Assembly (NCBI GenBank): GCA_937892955.1
Contig: CALBKH010000115.1
Span: 1-60,907 of the forward strand
Length of the DNA stretch: 60,907 bases
Reading direction: 5' to 3'
From: an uncultured Alphaproteobacteria bacterium
GTDB lineage: Bacteria; Pseudomonadota; Alphaproteobacteria; Rhizobiales; Ancalomicrobiaceae
Shown: positions 1 through 8,635 of the stretch, piece by piece
Layout of the letters: every line of letters begins with the position of its first letter
Position numbering within the stretch: the stretch's first letter is position 1
Made by a program: the position numbers and the translations under genes
The notes under the pieces: model-generated
The model's input: the letters and a program-made list of their open reading frames with translations, nothing else
Database searches by the model: none
Told to the model about the DNA's origin: nothing

Positions 1-50
1 TGGCAATCTCCTCAGGCGAAACGCTCATCCGTGATTTTCAAAACGGACTC

Positions 51-338
51 TTAGCCGCGGCGGCGCGCGCGCTCGATGAACTCGAGCCACCGGCGGTGAG
101 ACAAGACCGTTTCGAAACAGAAGTCGCGACCTTCCGCCATCCATTCCTCACGGAGCCGATGTGCCCGCAGCAGCGATGTCGGCGTCGCCGCCGTTCCCGC
201 GCCCGCGGTTTCCGAGGCGATCCGATCGGGATCGATGTGCTCTGTCGGCAGCAGATCTCGCTCGATCAGCAATCGAGTCAGGGTCGATTTGCCCGAGCCG
301 TTCGGCCCCGCGAACATCACCAGCCGTGGTGGGGTCAT
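51..338 (-). pseudogene. Truncated zeta-toxin-like P-loop kinase
   Basis: The product is 95 residues. It has a Walker A motif GPNGSGKST at residues 11-19, the HIDPDRIA segment and the FETVLS segment, as in zeta-toxin-like kinases. Family members usually run to about 190-200 residues, but this one stops at a TAA just after FIERARRRG, where a YRV-type strand should follow. None of the three minus-strand frames in bases 1-50 supplies the missing half. The start overlaps the stop of the upstream small gene (ATGA at 335-338), so the two are translationally coupled. It is either a decayed toxin or a domain-only remnant. The kinase-like N-terminus is clear; activity is doubtful. Confidence 0.6.
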
Positions 339-562
339 TTCGGTTCGGCCGAAACCTCGAAGCGGTAGGTCTTGCCGCGCAGTTCGACGGCAATTTCGGT
401 AGAGGTCGCGGGCGGGGCCGACGCGCCGCGTGCGGATCTGGCTCTCTGGATCACCTTGACCACGATGCCCGCCTTCTTCTGGCGCTGGACGGCATCGAGT
501 GCGGCTCGCCGACCGATTTCAGCCAATTCCGAAATCGGGAGATCCCACACACGTATGGCCAT
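335..562 (-). CDS. Small protein paired with the zeta-like gene (possible antitoxin)
   Basis: This 75-residue protein is rich in Lys, Arg and Ala. It has a helical N-terminal half and a short C-terminal segment (AVELRGKTYRFEV) that could form beta strands. A good ribosome site (GGAGA) lies 8 bases before the ATG. Its stop overlaps the start of the zeta-like kinase by four bases, which is the usual antitoxin-toxin arrangement. I do not recognise its family, so the antitoxin role is inferred only from size, order and overlap. Because the toxin partner is truncated, the protein may be a leftover of a decayed module. Confidence 0.55.
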   Translation of the reverse strand: MAIRVWDLPISELAEIGRRAALDAVQRQKKAGIVVKVIQRARSARGASAPPATSTEIAVELRGKTYRFEVSAEPK

Positions 563-610
563 TTCTCAGTCTCCGGATTCGGAGGCGTTCGCTCTGAACG
601 GAACGATAGC

Positions 611-2566
611 TCACCCCTCCCCTTGATGGAACCATCCTCGGATGGTCTCGGCCATCGCTTCGGAGATGCCGGGCACCTCCATCAGGTCGCCGAGGCCGGC
701 GCGGCCGATCGCCTTGACCGTGCCGAAATGATTCAGCAGTGCGCGTTTGCGGGTCGGGCCGATGCCGGGGATCTCGTCGAGGGTCGATTGGCGGATCGCC
801 TTGGAGCGCTTGGCGCGGTGGGTGCCGATGGCGAAGCGATGGGCCTCGTCGCGCAGGCGCTGGACGAAGTAGAGCACGGGATCGCGTTCCGGCAGCATGA
901 TGTCGGGCCGGTCGAAGAAGAAGAATTTTTCGCGCCCCGCGTCGCGGTCCGGGCCCTTGGCGATGCCGACGAAGGCGATCTGATCGCCGACGCCGACCTC
1001 GTCGGCCACTTGCCGGGCGATCTCGAGCTGCCCCTTGCCGCCGTCGACGAGGATCAGGTCGGGCCAGGGGCCGAATCCGGCCTCGTCGCGCGGAGCGGCG
1101 TCGCGTTGCCCATGCTCCTTGACGAGGCGGGACAAGCGGCGGGTCAGCACTTCGCGCATCATGGCGTAGTCGTCGCCGGGGGTGGTCTCGGCCGACTTGA
1201 TGTCGAACTTGCGGTACTGGCCCTTCACGAAGCCCTCCGGCCCCGCGACGATCATGCCGCCGACGGCGTGCGTGCCCATGACATGGGAGTTGTCGTAGAC
1301 CTCGATGCGCTTCGGCGTCTCGGGAAGCGAGAAGGCGCGGGCGACGCCCTCCATCAGCTTGGCCTGGCTCGAGGTCTCGGCGAGCTTGCGGCCGAGCGCC
1401 TCCCGGGCGTTGAGGAGGGCGTGGTCGACGAGGTCCTTCTTCTCGCCGCGCTTGGGATGGGCGATCTCGATGCGGTGTTCGGAGCGTTCGGACAGCGCCT
1501 CGGCGAGCAGTTCGCGCTCCGGCGTGTCGTGCGAGAGCAGGATCAGGCGGGGCACCGGCTTGTCGTCGTAGAACTGGGCGACGAAGCTCTCCAGCACCTC
1601 CGCCGGCTCCATCGAACGGTCGGCGCGCGGGTAGAAGGCGTGGTTGCCCCAGTTCTGGCCGGTGCGGAAGAAGAAGACCTGGATGCAGGTCTGGCCGCCG
1701 TCCTGATGGAGGGCGAAGACGTCGGCCTCCTCGACCCCTTGCGGGTTGATGCCCTGGTGGGCCTGGACGTGGGAGAGGGCGGCGAGGCGGTCGCGGTAGA
1801 CGGCGGCGCGCTCGAAGTCGAGGTCCTCCGCCGCGGCGTGCATCGCCTCCGCCAGCTCCGCCTGCACCGCCTTCGACTTGCCGGCGAGGAAGCGCTCGGC
1901 CTCGTCGACCAGGACGCGGTAGTCGGCGAGCGAGATCTCACCGGTACACGGGGCGGCGCAGCGCTTGATCTGAAACAGCAGGCAGGGCCGCGTCCGGGTG
2001 TCGTAGACGGCGTCCGAGCAGGTGCGGATCAGGAACGCCTTCTGCAACGAGTTGATGGTGCGGCCGACGGCCTGGGCCGAGGCGAAGGGGCCGTAGTAGG
2101 CGCCCTTGCGCTTGCGGGGGCCGCGATGCTTGACCAGCGCCGCCGCCTCGTGGTCGCCGGTGACCAGGATGTAGGGGAAGCTCTTGTCGTCGCGCAGCAG
2201 GACGTTGAAGCGTGGGCGCAGCCGCTTGATGAGGTTGGCCTCGAGCAGCAGCGCTTCGGTCTCGGTGCGGGTCTGGACGAACTCCATCGCCCGGGTCTCG
2301 CGCACCATTCTGAGAATGCGGGCGGTGAGCCCCTGGCCGCGGGTGTAGTTCACCACCCGCTTCTTCAGGTTCCGCGCCTTGCCGACGTAGAGGACGGTGC
2401 CTTCGTCGTCGAGCATGCGGTAGACGCCCGGCGCGCCCGGCAGCCGCTTCACCTGATCCGCGATGACCTCGACGCCGGAAAGCGCCGCGGCGGCGGGCGC
2501 CTCCGCCGGAGCGGTGGCGTCGGAGTGGGTGTCGTCGAGGTCTTCGGGGTCGTCGTGGGCGGTCAT
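611..2566 (-). CDS. uvrC: UvrABC system protein C (excinuclease subunit)
   Basis: UvrC makes both incisions around bulky DNA lesions in nucleotide excision repair, acting with UvrA and UvrB in the cytoplasm. At 651 residues it has full family length. In order: a GIY-YIG nuclease domain (GVYRMLDDEG and VLYVGKARNLKKR, about residues 47-75), a UvrB-interacting UVR segment (EDLDFERAAVYRDRL), the RNase H-like endonuclease domain (EVYDNSHVMGT, LILVDGGKGQL), and a C-terminal helix-hairpin-helix pair (IPGIGPTRKRALLNHFG, VPGISEAMAETI). The first 30 residues are an acidic, Ala-rich extension. An SDR gene lies 92 bases upstream in the same direction. Confidence 0.97.
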   Translation of the reverse strand: MTAHDDPEDLDDTHSDATAPAEAPAAAALSGVEVIADQVKRLPGAPGVYRMLDDEGTVLYVGKARNLKKRVVNYTRGQGLTARILRMVRETRAMEFVQTRTETEALLLEANLIKRLRPRFNVLLRDDKSFPYILVTGDHEAAALVKHRGPRKRKGAYYGPFASAQAVGRTINSLQKAFLIRTCSDAVYDTRTRPCLLFQIKRCAAPCTGEISLADYRVLVDEAERFLAGKSKAVQAELAEAMHAAAEDLDFERAAVYRDRLAALSHVQAHQGINPQGVEEADVFALHQDGGQTCIQVFFFRTGQNWGNHAFYPRADRSMEPAEVLESFVAQFYDDKPVPRLILLSHDTPERELLAEALSERSEHRIEIAHPKRGEKKDLVDHALLNAREALGRKLAETSSQAKLMEGVARAFSLPETPKRIEVYDNSHVMGTHAVGGMIVAGPEGFVKGQYRKFDIKSAETTPGDDYAMMREVLTRRLSRLVKEHGQRDAAPRDEAGFGPWPDLILVDGGKGQLEIARQVADEVGVGDQIAFVGIAKGPDRDAGREKFFFFDRPDIMLPERDPVLYFVQRLRDEAHRFAIGTHRAKRSKAIRQSTLDEIPGIGPTRKRALLNHFGTVKAIGRAGLGDLMEVPGISEAMAETIRGWFHQGEG

Positions 2567-2658
2567 CGGATCGTCGGGTGGTGGACGGAGCGGGCCGAAT
2601 CGGCCGGCGCCGCGATCATGTCCTCATATGGGCCATCGGCGGCGCTTCGCCCAAGTTC

Positions 2659-3429
2659 TCATTCGCCGACGCCGACGACGTCCGGGGTCTCCCAGGCGAG
2701 GTGCTGGCCGCCGTCGAGGCAGATCATCTGGCCGGTGACCGAGGCCGTGTCGACGAAGTAGCGCACGGTGCGGCCGAACTCCTCCGGCGCCGGGCCGCGG
2801 CCGAGCGGCACGGCGTCGGTCTGGCGGGCGAAGTCCTCCGCCGTCTGGCGCGGGTTCGCGAAGCTCGGGCCGGGTCCGATGGCGTTGACGCGGATGCGCG
2901 GCGCCAGAGCCTGGGCCATGGTGCGGGTCGCGGTCCACAGCGCCGTCTTGGCCAATGTGTAGGAGAAGAAGCGGGGGGTGAGGCGCCACACCCGCTGATC
3001 GACGATGTTGATCACGTGCCCGTGAACGTCCTCCGGCAGACGCGCGAGCCAGGCGTCGGCGAGGAGGCAGGGCGAAGCCAGGTCGACGGTGAGATGGCGC
3101 TCGAGGCGCGCGACATCGAGGGCGCCGATCTCGTCGGGTTCGAATTCGGAGGCGTTGTTGACGAGGAGGCCGATCGGGCCGAGGCCGACCGCCGCCGCGT
3201 CGACGAGACCGGGGAGCGCGGCGAGATCGGAGAGATCGGCCTTCACCGCGACGGCTCGTCCGCCGCTCGCGCCGATCTCGGCGACGAGGGCTTCGGCGTC
3301 GTCCCGGCTCGAATTGTAGTGGATCGCCACGCCCCAACCGTGGGCGGCGAGGTCGCGGGCGATCGCCGCGCCGATGCGACGGGCGGCGCCGGTGATCAGG
3401 GCGGTGCGGGGAGCGGATGCGAAGGCCAT
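2659..3429 (-). CDS. SDR-family oxidoreductase, FolM/pteridine-reductase-like
   Basis: This is a 256-residue cytoplasmic short-chain dehydrogenase. The cofactor motif is TGAARRIG at residues 14-21; the double Arg at this position is typical of NADPH-preferring pteridine reductases and FolM. An NNAS motif follows, then the catalytic YTLAK motif, with a DGG segment near the C-terminus. FolM-type enzymes reduce dihydromonapterin or related pterins; that substrate is inferred from the motif, not shown. It lies upstream of uvrC on the same strand and probably shares its transcript. Confidence 0.85.
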   Translation of the reverse strand: MAFASAPRTALITGAARRIGAAIARDLAAHGWGVAIHYNSSRDDAEALVAEIGASGGRAVAVKADLSDLAALPGLVDAAAVGLGPIGLLVNNASEFEPDEIGALDVARLERHLTVDLASPCLLADAWLARLPEDVHGHVINIVDQRVWRLTPRFFSYTLAKTALWTATRTMAQALAPRIRVNAIGPGPSFANPRQTAEDFARQTDAVPLGRGPAPEEFGRTVRYFVDTASVTGQMICLDGGQHLAWETPDVVGVGE

Positions 3430-3787
3430 GAACCTCTCTCGGGCGCGGACGGTCGTCCGGCCAATCTAGAGCATGTCGCGCGCGGGTCGAGCGGAACGGC
3501 GCGGGGGTGGTCTCCCGAACCGGCGTGGCGTCCCTCTTCGTGGCGGCTCGTGAACCTTCTCTTCACCACGTTGCGCGAGAGCGGCGCGGCGGCGAGATCA
3601 TGGCGGGCCTCGCCGAAATATCACCCGAGGTCCGCCACAATCGACGCGCCATGTCGTCCCATTCGGAGATCATATCCGAGAGACGTCGTCGCCGCTCGGC
3701 GGCCCGCTTCCCGCGACGGGGGCGCGTGGGGCCGCGAGAACCGAAGGGTTCCGGCGTGTGACGACGATGTGAGGACGAGGACTTACG
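3430..3787. other. Divergent intergenic region, no gene found
   Basis: These 358 bases separate the SDR gene (leftward) from the first outer-membrane protein (rightward), so promoters for both should lie here. Overlapping reading frames are short and show neither family motifs nor plausible starts. A ribosome site (GAGGACGAGG) precedes the rightward ATG at 3788. I could not assign -35/-10 boxes with confidence. Confidence 0.5.
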
Positions 3788-4471
3788 ATGACCAAGACTT
3801 TCCTTCGTGTGGCGGCGGGCTCCTTGGCCCTGTTCGCCGTGACCGCCGCGGCCGAGGCCGCCGACATGTACCGCAAGGCGCCGCCGGCGACCCCGATCGA
3901 GGCTCCGGTCTCGGTCTACAACTGGACCGGCTTCTACGCCGGCGCCAACGTCGGCGGCGAGTTCATGCGCGACCGCGCCAACGTCGGCGGTGTCGTCGGC
4001 CGGCTGAACGCCGGTTCGCTGTTCGGCGGCGTCCAGGCCGGCTACAACTTCCAGAACGGCCCGTGGGTGCTCGGTGTCGAGGGTGACGTCGGCTACGGCC
4101 GTCCGTCGAAGAGCAGCGTCTTCGGCGCCACCACCTTCAAGACTCAGGAAGGCGTCAACGGCACCCTGCGTGCCCGCGCCGGCTACGCCATCGACCGCAC
4201 CCTGGTCTACGGCACCGGTGGTCTCGCCGTGGCCAGCTTCTCGTCGACCGCGTCGAACGCCGGCGGAACCGAGAAGGCCGACTTCACCCGCCTCGGCTAT
4301 GCCGTCGGTGGCGGTGTCGAGCATGCCGTCACCAACAACGTGTCGGTGAAGGGCGAGTATCTCTACGAGGGCTTCGGCTCGGTGAACAAGACCTTCGCCG
4401 CTCCGGGCGTCGCCACGCGTCAGTCCCTGTCCGATCACATCGTTCGCGTCGGCGTGAACTACAAGTTCTGA
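3788..4471 (+). CDS. Outer-membrane beta-barrel protein, Omp25/Omp31 type
   Basis: This 227-residue protein has an N-terminal signal peptide ending at AAEAADMYRK. The mature N-terminus is short and Pro-rich, followed by NWTGFYAGANVGG, the hallmark opening strand of the rhizobial/Brucella Omp25-Omp31 porin-like family. Alternating Gly/aromatic strands follow, and the chain ends in VRVGVNYKF, with the terminal Phe needed for outer-membrane assembly. These small eight-strand barrels contribute to envelope integrity. A paralogue lies immediately downstream behind a terminator, and a third copy is near 24 kb. Confidence 0.93.
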   Translation: MTKTFLRVAAGSLALFAVTAAAEAADMYRKAPPATPIEAPVSVYNWTGFYAGANVGGEFMRDRANVGGVVGRLNAGSLFGGVQAGYNFQNGPWVLGVEGDVGYGRPSKSSVFGATTFKTQEGVNGTLRARAGYAIDRTLVYGTGGLAVASFSSTASNAGGTEKADFTRLGYAVGGGVEHAVTNNVSVKGEYLYEGFGSVNKTFAAPGVATRQSLSDHIVRVGVNYKF

Positions 4472-4507
4472 TCTTCGAGCGGTCGATCGTATCGGTAGGA
4501 ACAATCG

Positions 4508-4544
4508 ACCGGCGGCACGTGCAAGCGTGCCGCCGGTTCTGTTT
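4508..4544 (+). terminator. Rho-independent terminator after the first barrel gene
   Basis: A perfect 12-base inverted repeat (ACCGGCGGCACG / CGTGCCGCCGGT) surrounds a 6-base loop and is followed by TCTGTTTT. It lies 37 bases after the stop codon and separates the two tandem outer-membrane genes into different transcripts. Confidence 0.85.
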
Positions 4545-4714
4545 TCGGGTCGAATTTCAGCGGTATATTCCTTCTCCCATCGCTTCGAATGACGTTGGCC
4601 GTTTCGTTAACCTTGTTTCTGAACCTGCCCTTAACCGAGGCGGGGCGAAGATGGTCAACGAAATCCTCCGAAACCTCGGAGACTTTTCGACAACGACCAT
4701 CGAAGGTGAGTTCC

Positions 4715-5353
4715 ATGTTCCGCGTCACGCTCGCTCTCGCCGCCGCCGCCGGTCTGACGGCGATCGCCCCGGCGGCCGCCGCCGACATGTACGGTGCCCC
4801 GCCGGCCGCGCCCGCCTACGGCTACGCGACCCCCGCTCCCGCCACCAACTGGAACGGCGCCTATGTCGGCGCCCATGCCGGCCACGCCTGGGGGCCGGCG
4901 ACACTCAACGGCACGCAGGTCGGCGTCTACGGCGGCCTCAACACCACTGTCGGGCAGAACGTCATCGCCGGCGTCGAGGGTGACCTCAACGTTTCGGGAC
5001 AGACGGCGAGCCGTATGGTCGGCGGCAATCTCTACAAGTACAGCTCCGACTGGAACGCCTCGATCCGACCGCGTATCGGTATCGGCTTCGACAAGGTGAT
5101 GCCCTACGCCACCGCCGGCATCGCCTTCGCCGACGACTCGCTGAAGGCGCTGGGCACGTCGACCAGCACGGTCAAGATCGGCTATGCCGCCGGTGCCGGC
5201 GTCGAGGCACAGGCCACCGACCACATCTCGGTCAAGGGCGAGTTCATCCACATGGGCTTCGGTCGCAGCACCCATGCGCTTCCGGGCGGTCTGGCCGCGC
5301 GCTCGTCCGTCAACAGCAACATCCTGCGAGCCGGCGCCGCCTATCGGTTCTGA
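4715..5353 (+). CDS. Outer-membrane beta-barrel protein, Omp25/Omp31 type (second copy)
   Basis: This 212-residue paralogue of the preceding gene has a signal peptide ending at AAAADMYGAP, then TNWNGAYVGAHAGH as the first strand, and a C-terminal ILRAGAAYRF with terminal Phe. I placed the start at the ATG at 4715, which has GAAGGTGAG just upstream and begins directly with the signal peptide; the frame is open further upstream but encodes no plausible leader there. It is flanked by terminators on both sides, so it is probably a single-gene transcript. Confidence 0.92.
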   Translation: MFRVTLALAAAAGLTAIAPAAAADMYGAPPAAPAYGYATPAPATNWNGAYVGAHAGHAWGPATLNGTQVGVYGGLNTTVGQNVIAGVEGDLNVSGQTASRMVGGNLYKYSSDWNASIRPRIGIGFDKVMPYATAGIAFADDSLKALGTSTSTVKIGYAAGAGVEAQATDHISVKGEFIHMGFGRSTHALPGGLAARSSVNSNILRAGAAYRF

Positions 5354-5378
5354 TCGGCCATCCGCGCCGACGAGACGA

Positions 5379-5418
5379 GAAGACCCCGCCGATCGGCCGA
5401 TCGGCGGGGTCTTCGTTT
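5379..5418 (+). terminator. Rho-independent terminator
   Basis: A 16-base perfect inverted repeat (GAAGACCCCGCCGATC and its complement) with a GGCC loop is followed by GTTT. It lies 26 bases after the second barrel gene and may also act on the convergent GST transcript. Confidence 0.8.
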
Positions 5419-5476
5419 CCCACGGGGTCCGGCGGATCGCCACGCGATGCACGCCATGGGGACGATCCCCACGAGG

Positions 5477-6085
5477 TCAGGGGACGAATCGGGTCTTCTC
5501 GAAGGAGGGGACGCGGGCGGAAAAGGCGTCGAGCCAGGCGGCGAGTTTCGGGTGGGTCTCACGCCAGCCGCTGCCGAGCCGCAGGTCGAGATAGCCGAGC
5601 GCGCAGGCGAGAGCGATGGTGCCGACCGAGAGTGCGGCGCCGTCCGCCGGCGGGGCGGCCTCGAGCGCGTCGAGGGTGCGGTCGATCTTGCCCTGCTGAT
5701 GGGCGAGCCAAGCCGGGCAGCGCTCGCTTTCGGCGCGGAATCGGCCCTCGTAGACGATGAGCAGGGCGGCGTCGGCGAGGCCGTCGGCGAGCGCCTGGAG
5801 GCGCAGGGCGGCGAAGCGGGCGGCCGGCGCGGCCGGGATGATGCGTCCGCCACCGGCTTCGACGTCGAGCCACTCGAGGATGACGCGGCTGTCGAACAGC
5901 ACCATGCCGTCGTCGAGGATCAGCGCCGGGATCTTGCCGAGCGGGTTCTCCTTGCGGAGGCTGTCGCCGGGATCGGTGGTGTCGGCCATGCGGATCTCGA
6001 GCCGGTCGAGGAGACCGAGTTCGGCAGCGGCGATCTTGACCTTGCGGCCGAAAGGCGAGGCGGGTGCGGAACGCAGGACGGGCAT
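5477..6085 (-). CDS. Glutathione S-transferase family protein
   Basis: This 202-residue cytosolic protein opens with a thioredoxin-fold GST N-domain (MPVLRSAPASPFGRKVKIAA), followed by the NPLGKIPAL loop with its cis-Pro and the DSRVILEWLD segment that binds the gamma-glutamyl part of glutathione. The C-terminal half is the all-helical domain. The start is the ATG at 6085; the open frame extends upstream, but that part does not resemble GST. GSTs conjugate or reduce electrophiles with glutathione; the substrate is unknown. It lies just downstream of the exported-protein run. Confidence 0.88.
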   Translation of the reverse strand: MPVLRSAPASPFGRKVKIAAAELGLLDRLEIRMADTTDPGDSLRKENPLGKIPALILDDGMVLFDSRVILEWLDVEAGGGRIIPAAPAARFAALRLQALADGLADAALLIVYEGRFRAESERCPAWLAHQQGKIDRTLDALEAAPPADGAALSVGTIALACALGYLDLRLGSGWRETHPKLAAWLDAFSARVPSFEKTRFVP

Positions 6086-6135
6086 GGAGGTCTCTCCGGG
6101 GCGAACGGCGGATCCAGGATCGGGGGAGGGGAGGT

Positions 6136-7161
6136 TCAGTCCTTCGACCACACCTTCGGCCAGGCCGTGGGGTCGCGGCCTTCGACGCAGTCGGCGGCCA
6201 TTCGATATTCTTCCATGGCGAAGGCCCAGTTCTTCCACCGCCATTGGCCGCGACCGCCGCAGCCGGCGCCGGTGCGCAGCGTGGCGGTCAGGCGCCCGCC
6301 GGCGTCGTCATAGGCGACGTTGGCGAGCAGGTCCGAGCCTTTCCAGCCGTAGTCGGGATCGAACAGGGCGAAATACTGGGCGGTGATGCCGCCGATCTCG
6401 CCGCTCTCCACCACCCACAGCCGGTAGGAGACGTTGCCGGTCGAGGCGGTGCAGGGGATGGCATAGAGGATGGCGGTCGACGAGAGGACACCGATCACCG
6501 GCTTGAAGGCGCGCAGGAGCGGCGAGTTCGAGGCCTCGCAGTCGCTGGCGGCGGCATGCTTGGCGAGAAGGCGGGGCGGCACGCCCATGCGCACCACCAG
6601 GGCGGCGCGGCCGGGGTTCGGCGCCGCTTCCAGGCCGCGCGGCGCGACGCCGGAGGGCTTCGCCGTGGTGCGGCCGAGCTCGCGGTCGGTCCAGGCGAGC
6701 ATGGCGGCGAAGCCGGCGAGGTCGATGTCGGCGTCGTGAGGGGCGCCGGTCACGTCGATGTACTCGAAACGCACCGACTTGGCGGTGGGCAGCGCCTCGA
6801 CGAGGGCGCGGGCGACGGTCGCGTCGGTGATCCAGAAGGCGTCGACCCGCTCGAAGGGCAGGAAGCCCGACTTCGGCGCGAGATCGGCGATGCGCCGGCC
6901 GTCGATGCGCAGCGTCATCGGCCGATCGCGGTCGACCACCGCGCCGGGAGCGGCGAGGCCGACGGCGAGACCGTCACCGGTTTCGAAGCGACCGACGAGC
7001 AGCGCCTGCAGGCCGGAGGCGGAGGGCTTCGAGGCGCGGCAGAGCGGTGCGTCGCAGCGGGTCGCCCAGCCCTGGAGCGTCGCTTCCGCCGCGACGGCCG
7101 GCGCCGCGGCCGAGGCGCCGACGACGAGCGCGAGGAGTGTCGCCGCCAGGAGACGCATCAT
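6136..7161 (-). CDS. Exported DUF1176-like protein
   Basis: This 341-residue protein has a clear signal peptide (MMRLLAATLLALVVG, cleaved near AVAAEA). The body resembles DUF1176 proteins: a C-terminal part built around a Gly-rich turn (GAGCGGRGQWRWKNW), a Tyr-rich segment and a closing DCVEGRDPTAWPKVW. It contains several Cys and is probably periplasmic. The start ATG lies 2 bases beyond the stop of the RNase T2 gene, so the two are almost certainly co-translated. The biochemical role of DUF1176 is not established. Confidence 0.7.
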   Translation of the reverse strand: MMRLLAATLLALVVGASAAAPAVAAEATLQGWATRCDAPLCRASKPSASGLQALLVGRFETGDGLAVGLAAPGAVVDRDRPMTLRIDGRRIADLAPKSGFLPFERVDAFWITDATVARALVEALPTAKSVRFEYIDVTGAPHDADIDLAGFAAMLAWTDRELGRTTAKPSGVAPRGLEAAPNPGRAALVVRMGVPPRLLAKHAAASDCEASNSPLLRAFKPVIGVLSSTAILYAIPCTASTGNVSYRLWVVESGEIGGITAQYFALFDPDYGWKGSDLLANVAYDDAGGRLTATLRTGAGCGGRGQWRWKNWAFAMEEYRMAADCVEGRDPTAWPKVWSKD

Positions 7162-7163
7162 CG

Positions 7164-7826
7164 TCAGCGGGCTCCGTTGCGGACCGCCGGCAGGTAGAGC
7201 CGGTCGAGCCGGCACGAGCGCCGCTCGGTTTCGCCGCAGGAGACGAAGGCGGAGAGATCCTTCTTCAGGCAGATGCGCACCTCCTGGAGGCGGCGGCTGT
7301 CGCACTGGACCGCGATCTCGTCCGGATCGAGCCCCTTGTTGGCGGAGACGAAGGCGGCCTCGACCTCGCGGGTCGACACCATGCGCGGCCGGGACGTGTC
7401 CTTGAACTCGTCGGGGATGCGGATCTTCTCGTAGAGCTTGCGGATGATGCGCAGGTAGACCTCGCCGGAGAGGCCCGAGCAGGTGCCGTGCTTGCGCCAT
7501 TCGTGTTGGATCAGGCCGGGGCTCGGCATGATGTCGAGCATGTCGCGCACCTGTTCACGGCTGGGCGGGGCCTTGGCGGCGTTGCAATCGGCCGGCCAGC
7601 CGCGATGGTACTGCGGCCACAGACCGTGGACGACGAAGGAGTAGGGGCGGGCGCACTGGGCGTCGCCGCGGGCGTCGCCGGTGGCTTCGCACCAACTCGG
7701 CGACCACGACAGCGACAGGACCCAGAGGTCGAAGTCGCCGGGGCGGCCGCGGTTCTGGGCGGCGGCCGGATCGGCGGCGAGGCAGGCGACGAGGAGCGCG
7801 ACGAGAGCGAAGACGGCACGCGTCAT
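7164..7826 (-). CDS. Secreted/periplasmic ribonuclease T2
   Basis: This 220-residue protein has a signal peptide ending at PAAAQNRG. Both catalytic segments of the T2 family are intact: VVHGLWPQY (CAS I, with the first catalytic His) and HEWRKHGTC (CAS II, with Glu, Lys and the second His). The enzyme cleaves RNA through a 2',3'-cyclic phosphate intermediate and acts outside the cytoplasm. Conserved Cys pairs fit an exported, disulfide-bonded protein. It is the middle gene of a three-gene leftward run whose products are all predicted to be exported. Confidence 0.93.
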   Translation of the reverse strand: MTRAVFALVALLVACLAADPAAAQNRGRPGDFDLWVLSLSWSPSWCEATGDARGDAQCARPYSFVVHGLWPQYHRGWPADCNAAKAPPSREQVRDMLDIMPSPGLIQHEWRKHGTCSGLSGEVYLRIIRKLYEKIRIPDEFKDTSRPRMVSTREVEAAFVSANKGLDPDEIAVQCDSRRLQEVRICLKKDLSAFVSCGETERRSCRLDRLYLPAVRNGAR

Positions 7827-7879
7827 GGCGGATCTTCCCGTAGGGGCGTCGAAGGGGCGGCGGGGCGGGTCGCCCGGGC

Positions 7880-8350
7880 TCACCAGAAACGGCGCGTGGT
7901 GCGGCAGGTGCCGTCGTGGACGCGCCAGGGATCGTGGCCGGAGACGCAGAACTCGACCTCGTCTGGGAGCCACGCGAGACCGGGGCCGGCGAAACCGACG
8001 CCGCCCTCGACCACCCACGACAGCTGCGACCGGGTGCCGTCGGAGAGCCGCACCTTGGCGGTGCACCAGCGACGCGGGATCGGGCTCGGCCGGTCGACCG
8101 AGGTGGCGATCTCGCGGATCTTCGTCACCTCGACGATGGCGAGGTCGCGCTTCTCGACGTTCAGGGCGCCGTAGGCGAAGCGGTGACGGATCTTGGCGAG
8201 CGTCCAGTCGTCGGTGCAGGACGGCGTGCCGGCGAGGCGGTTTTCGGCCGACGTACCGGCGACGGCCGGCGCGACGCCGAACACGAGGAGGAGCGCGGCA
8301 CCGTGGACGAGGCGGCGAGCGGCGGATCCGTGGGCGAGGCGACGACGCAT
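7880..8350 (-). CDS. Small conserved exported protein upstream of RNase T2
   Basis: This 156-residue protein begins with a basic N-terminus and a hydrophobic signal core (GAALLLVFGVAPAVAG). The mature part has four Cys, a PIPRRWC segment and a C-terminal FCVSGHDPWRVHDG segment. I recall similar small exported proteins in other Rhizobiales but no named domain. The start ATG at 8350 places the signal peptide at the N-terminus; the longer open frame upstream is not signal-like. It ends 53 bases before the RNase T2 gene, so it could be a partner, inhibitor or chaperone of that enzyme, but nothing in the sequence shows this. Confidence 0.7.
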   Translation of the reverse strand: MRRRLAHGSAARRLVHGAALLLVFGVAPAVAGTSAENRLAGTPSCTDDWTLAKIRHRFAYGALNVEKRDLAIVEVTKIREIATSVDRPSPIPRRWCTAKVRLSDGTRSQLSWVVEGGVGFAGPGLAWLPDEVEFCVSGHDPWRVHDGTCRTTRRFW

Positions 8351-8635
8351 GAGAGTCTCCCGAAGCGACGGTTCGTACCGTCGGATGCGACGATGGGGGA
8401 GGCTCGCGCAAGGGTCAAGCCGGGAATGGCCGCGAACCGGTTCGAGGGCTTGGAGATGGGGCGATCGGACGCTATCAGGGGCCGTCATACCGGGGTCATG
8501 AAAGTCGGCCTCGGCCGGCTTTCATGAGTGATACGGTCCGACCGGCCGACGCCCGTTCGGGCTCGCCTTCGCCGACGATGTTTCGAACGGGGTGGAACAT
8601 CGTCGGCTCGGTATCGGGTTGAGCGGAGGTGGGGA

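Noticed and set aside
161..2761. 866-codon open frame antisense to uvrC
   Set aside because: It is the complement of a fully conserved uvrC; composition is antisense-like and no domain is recognisable.
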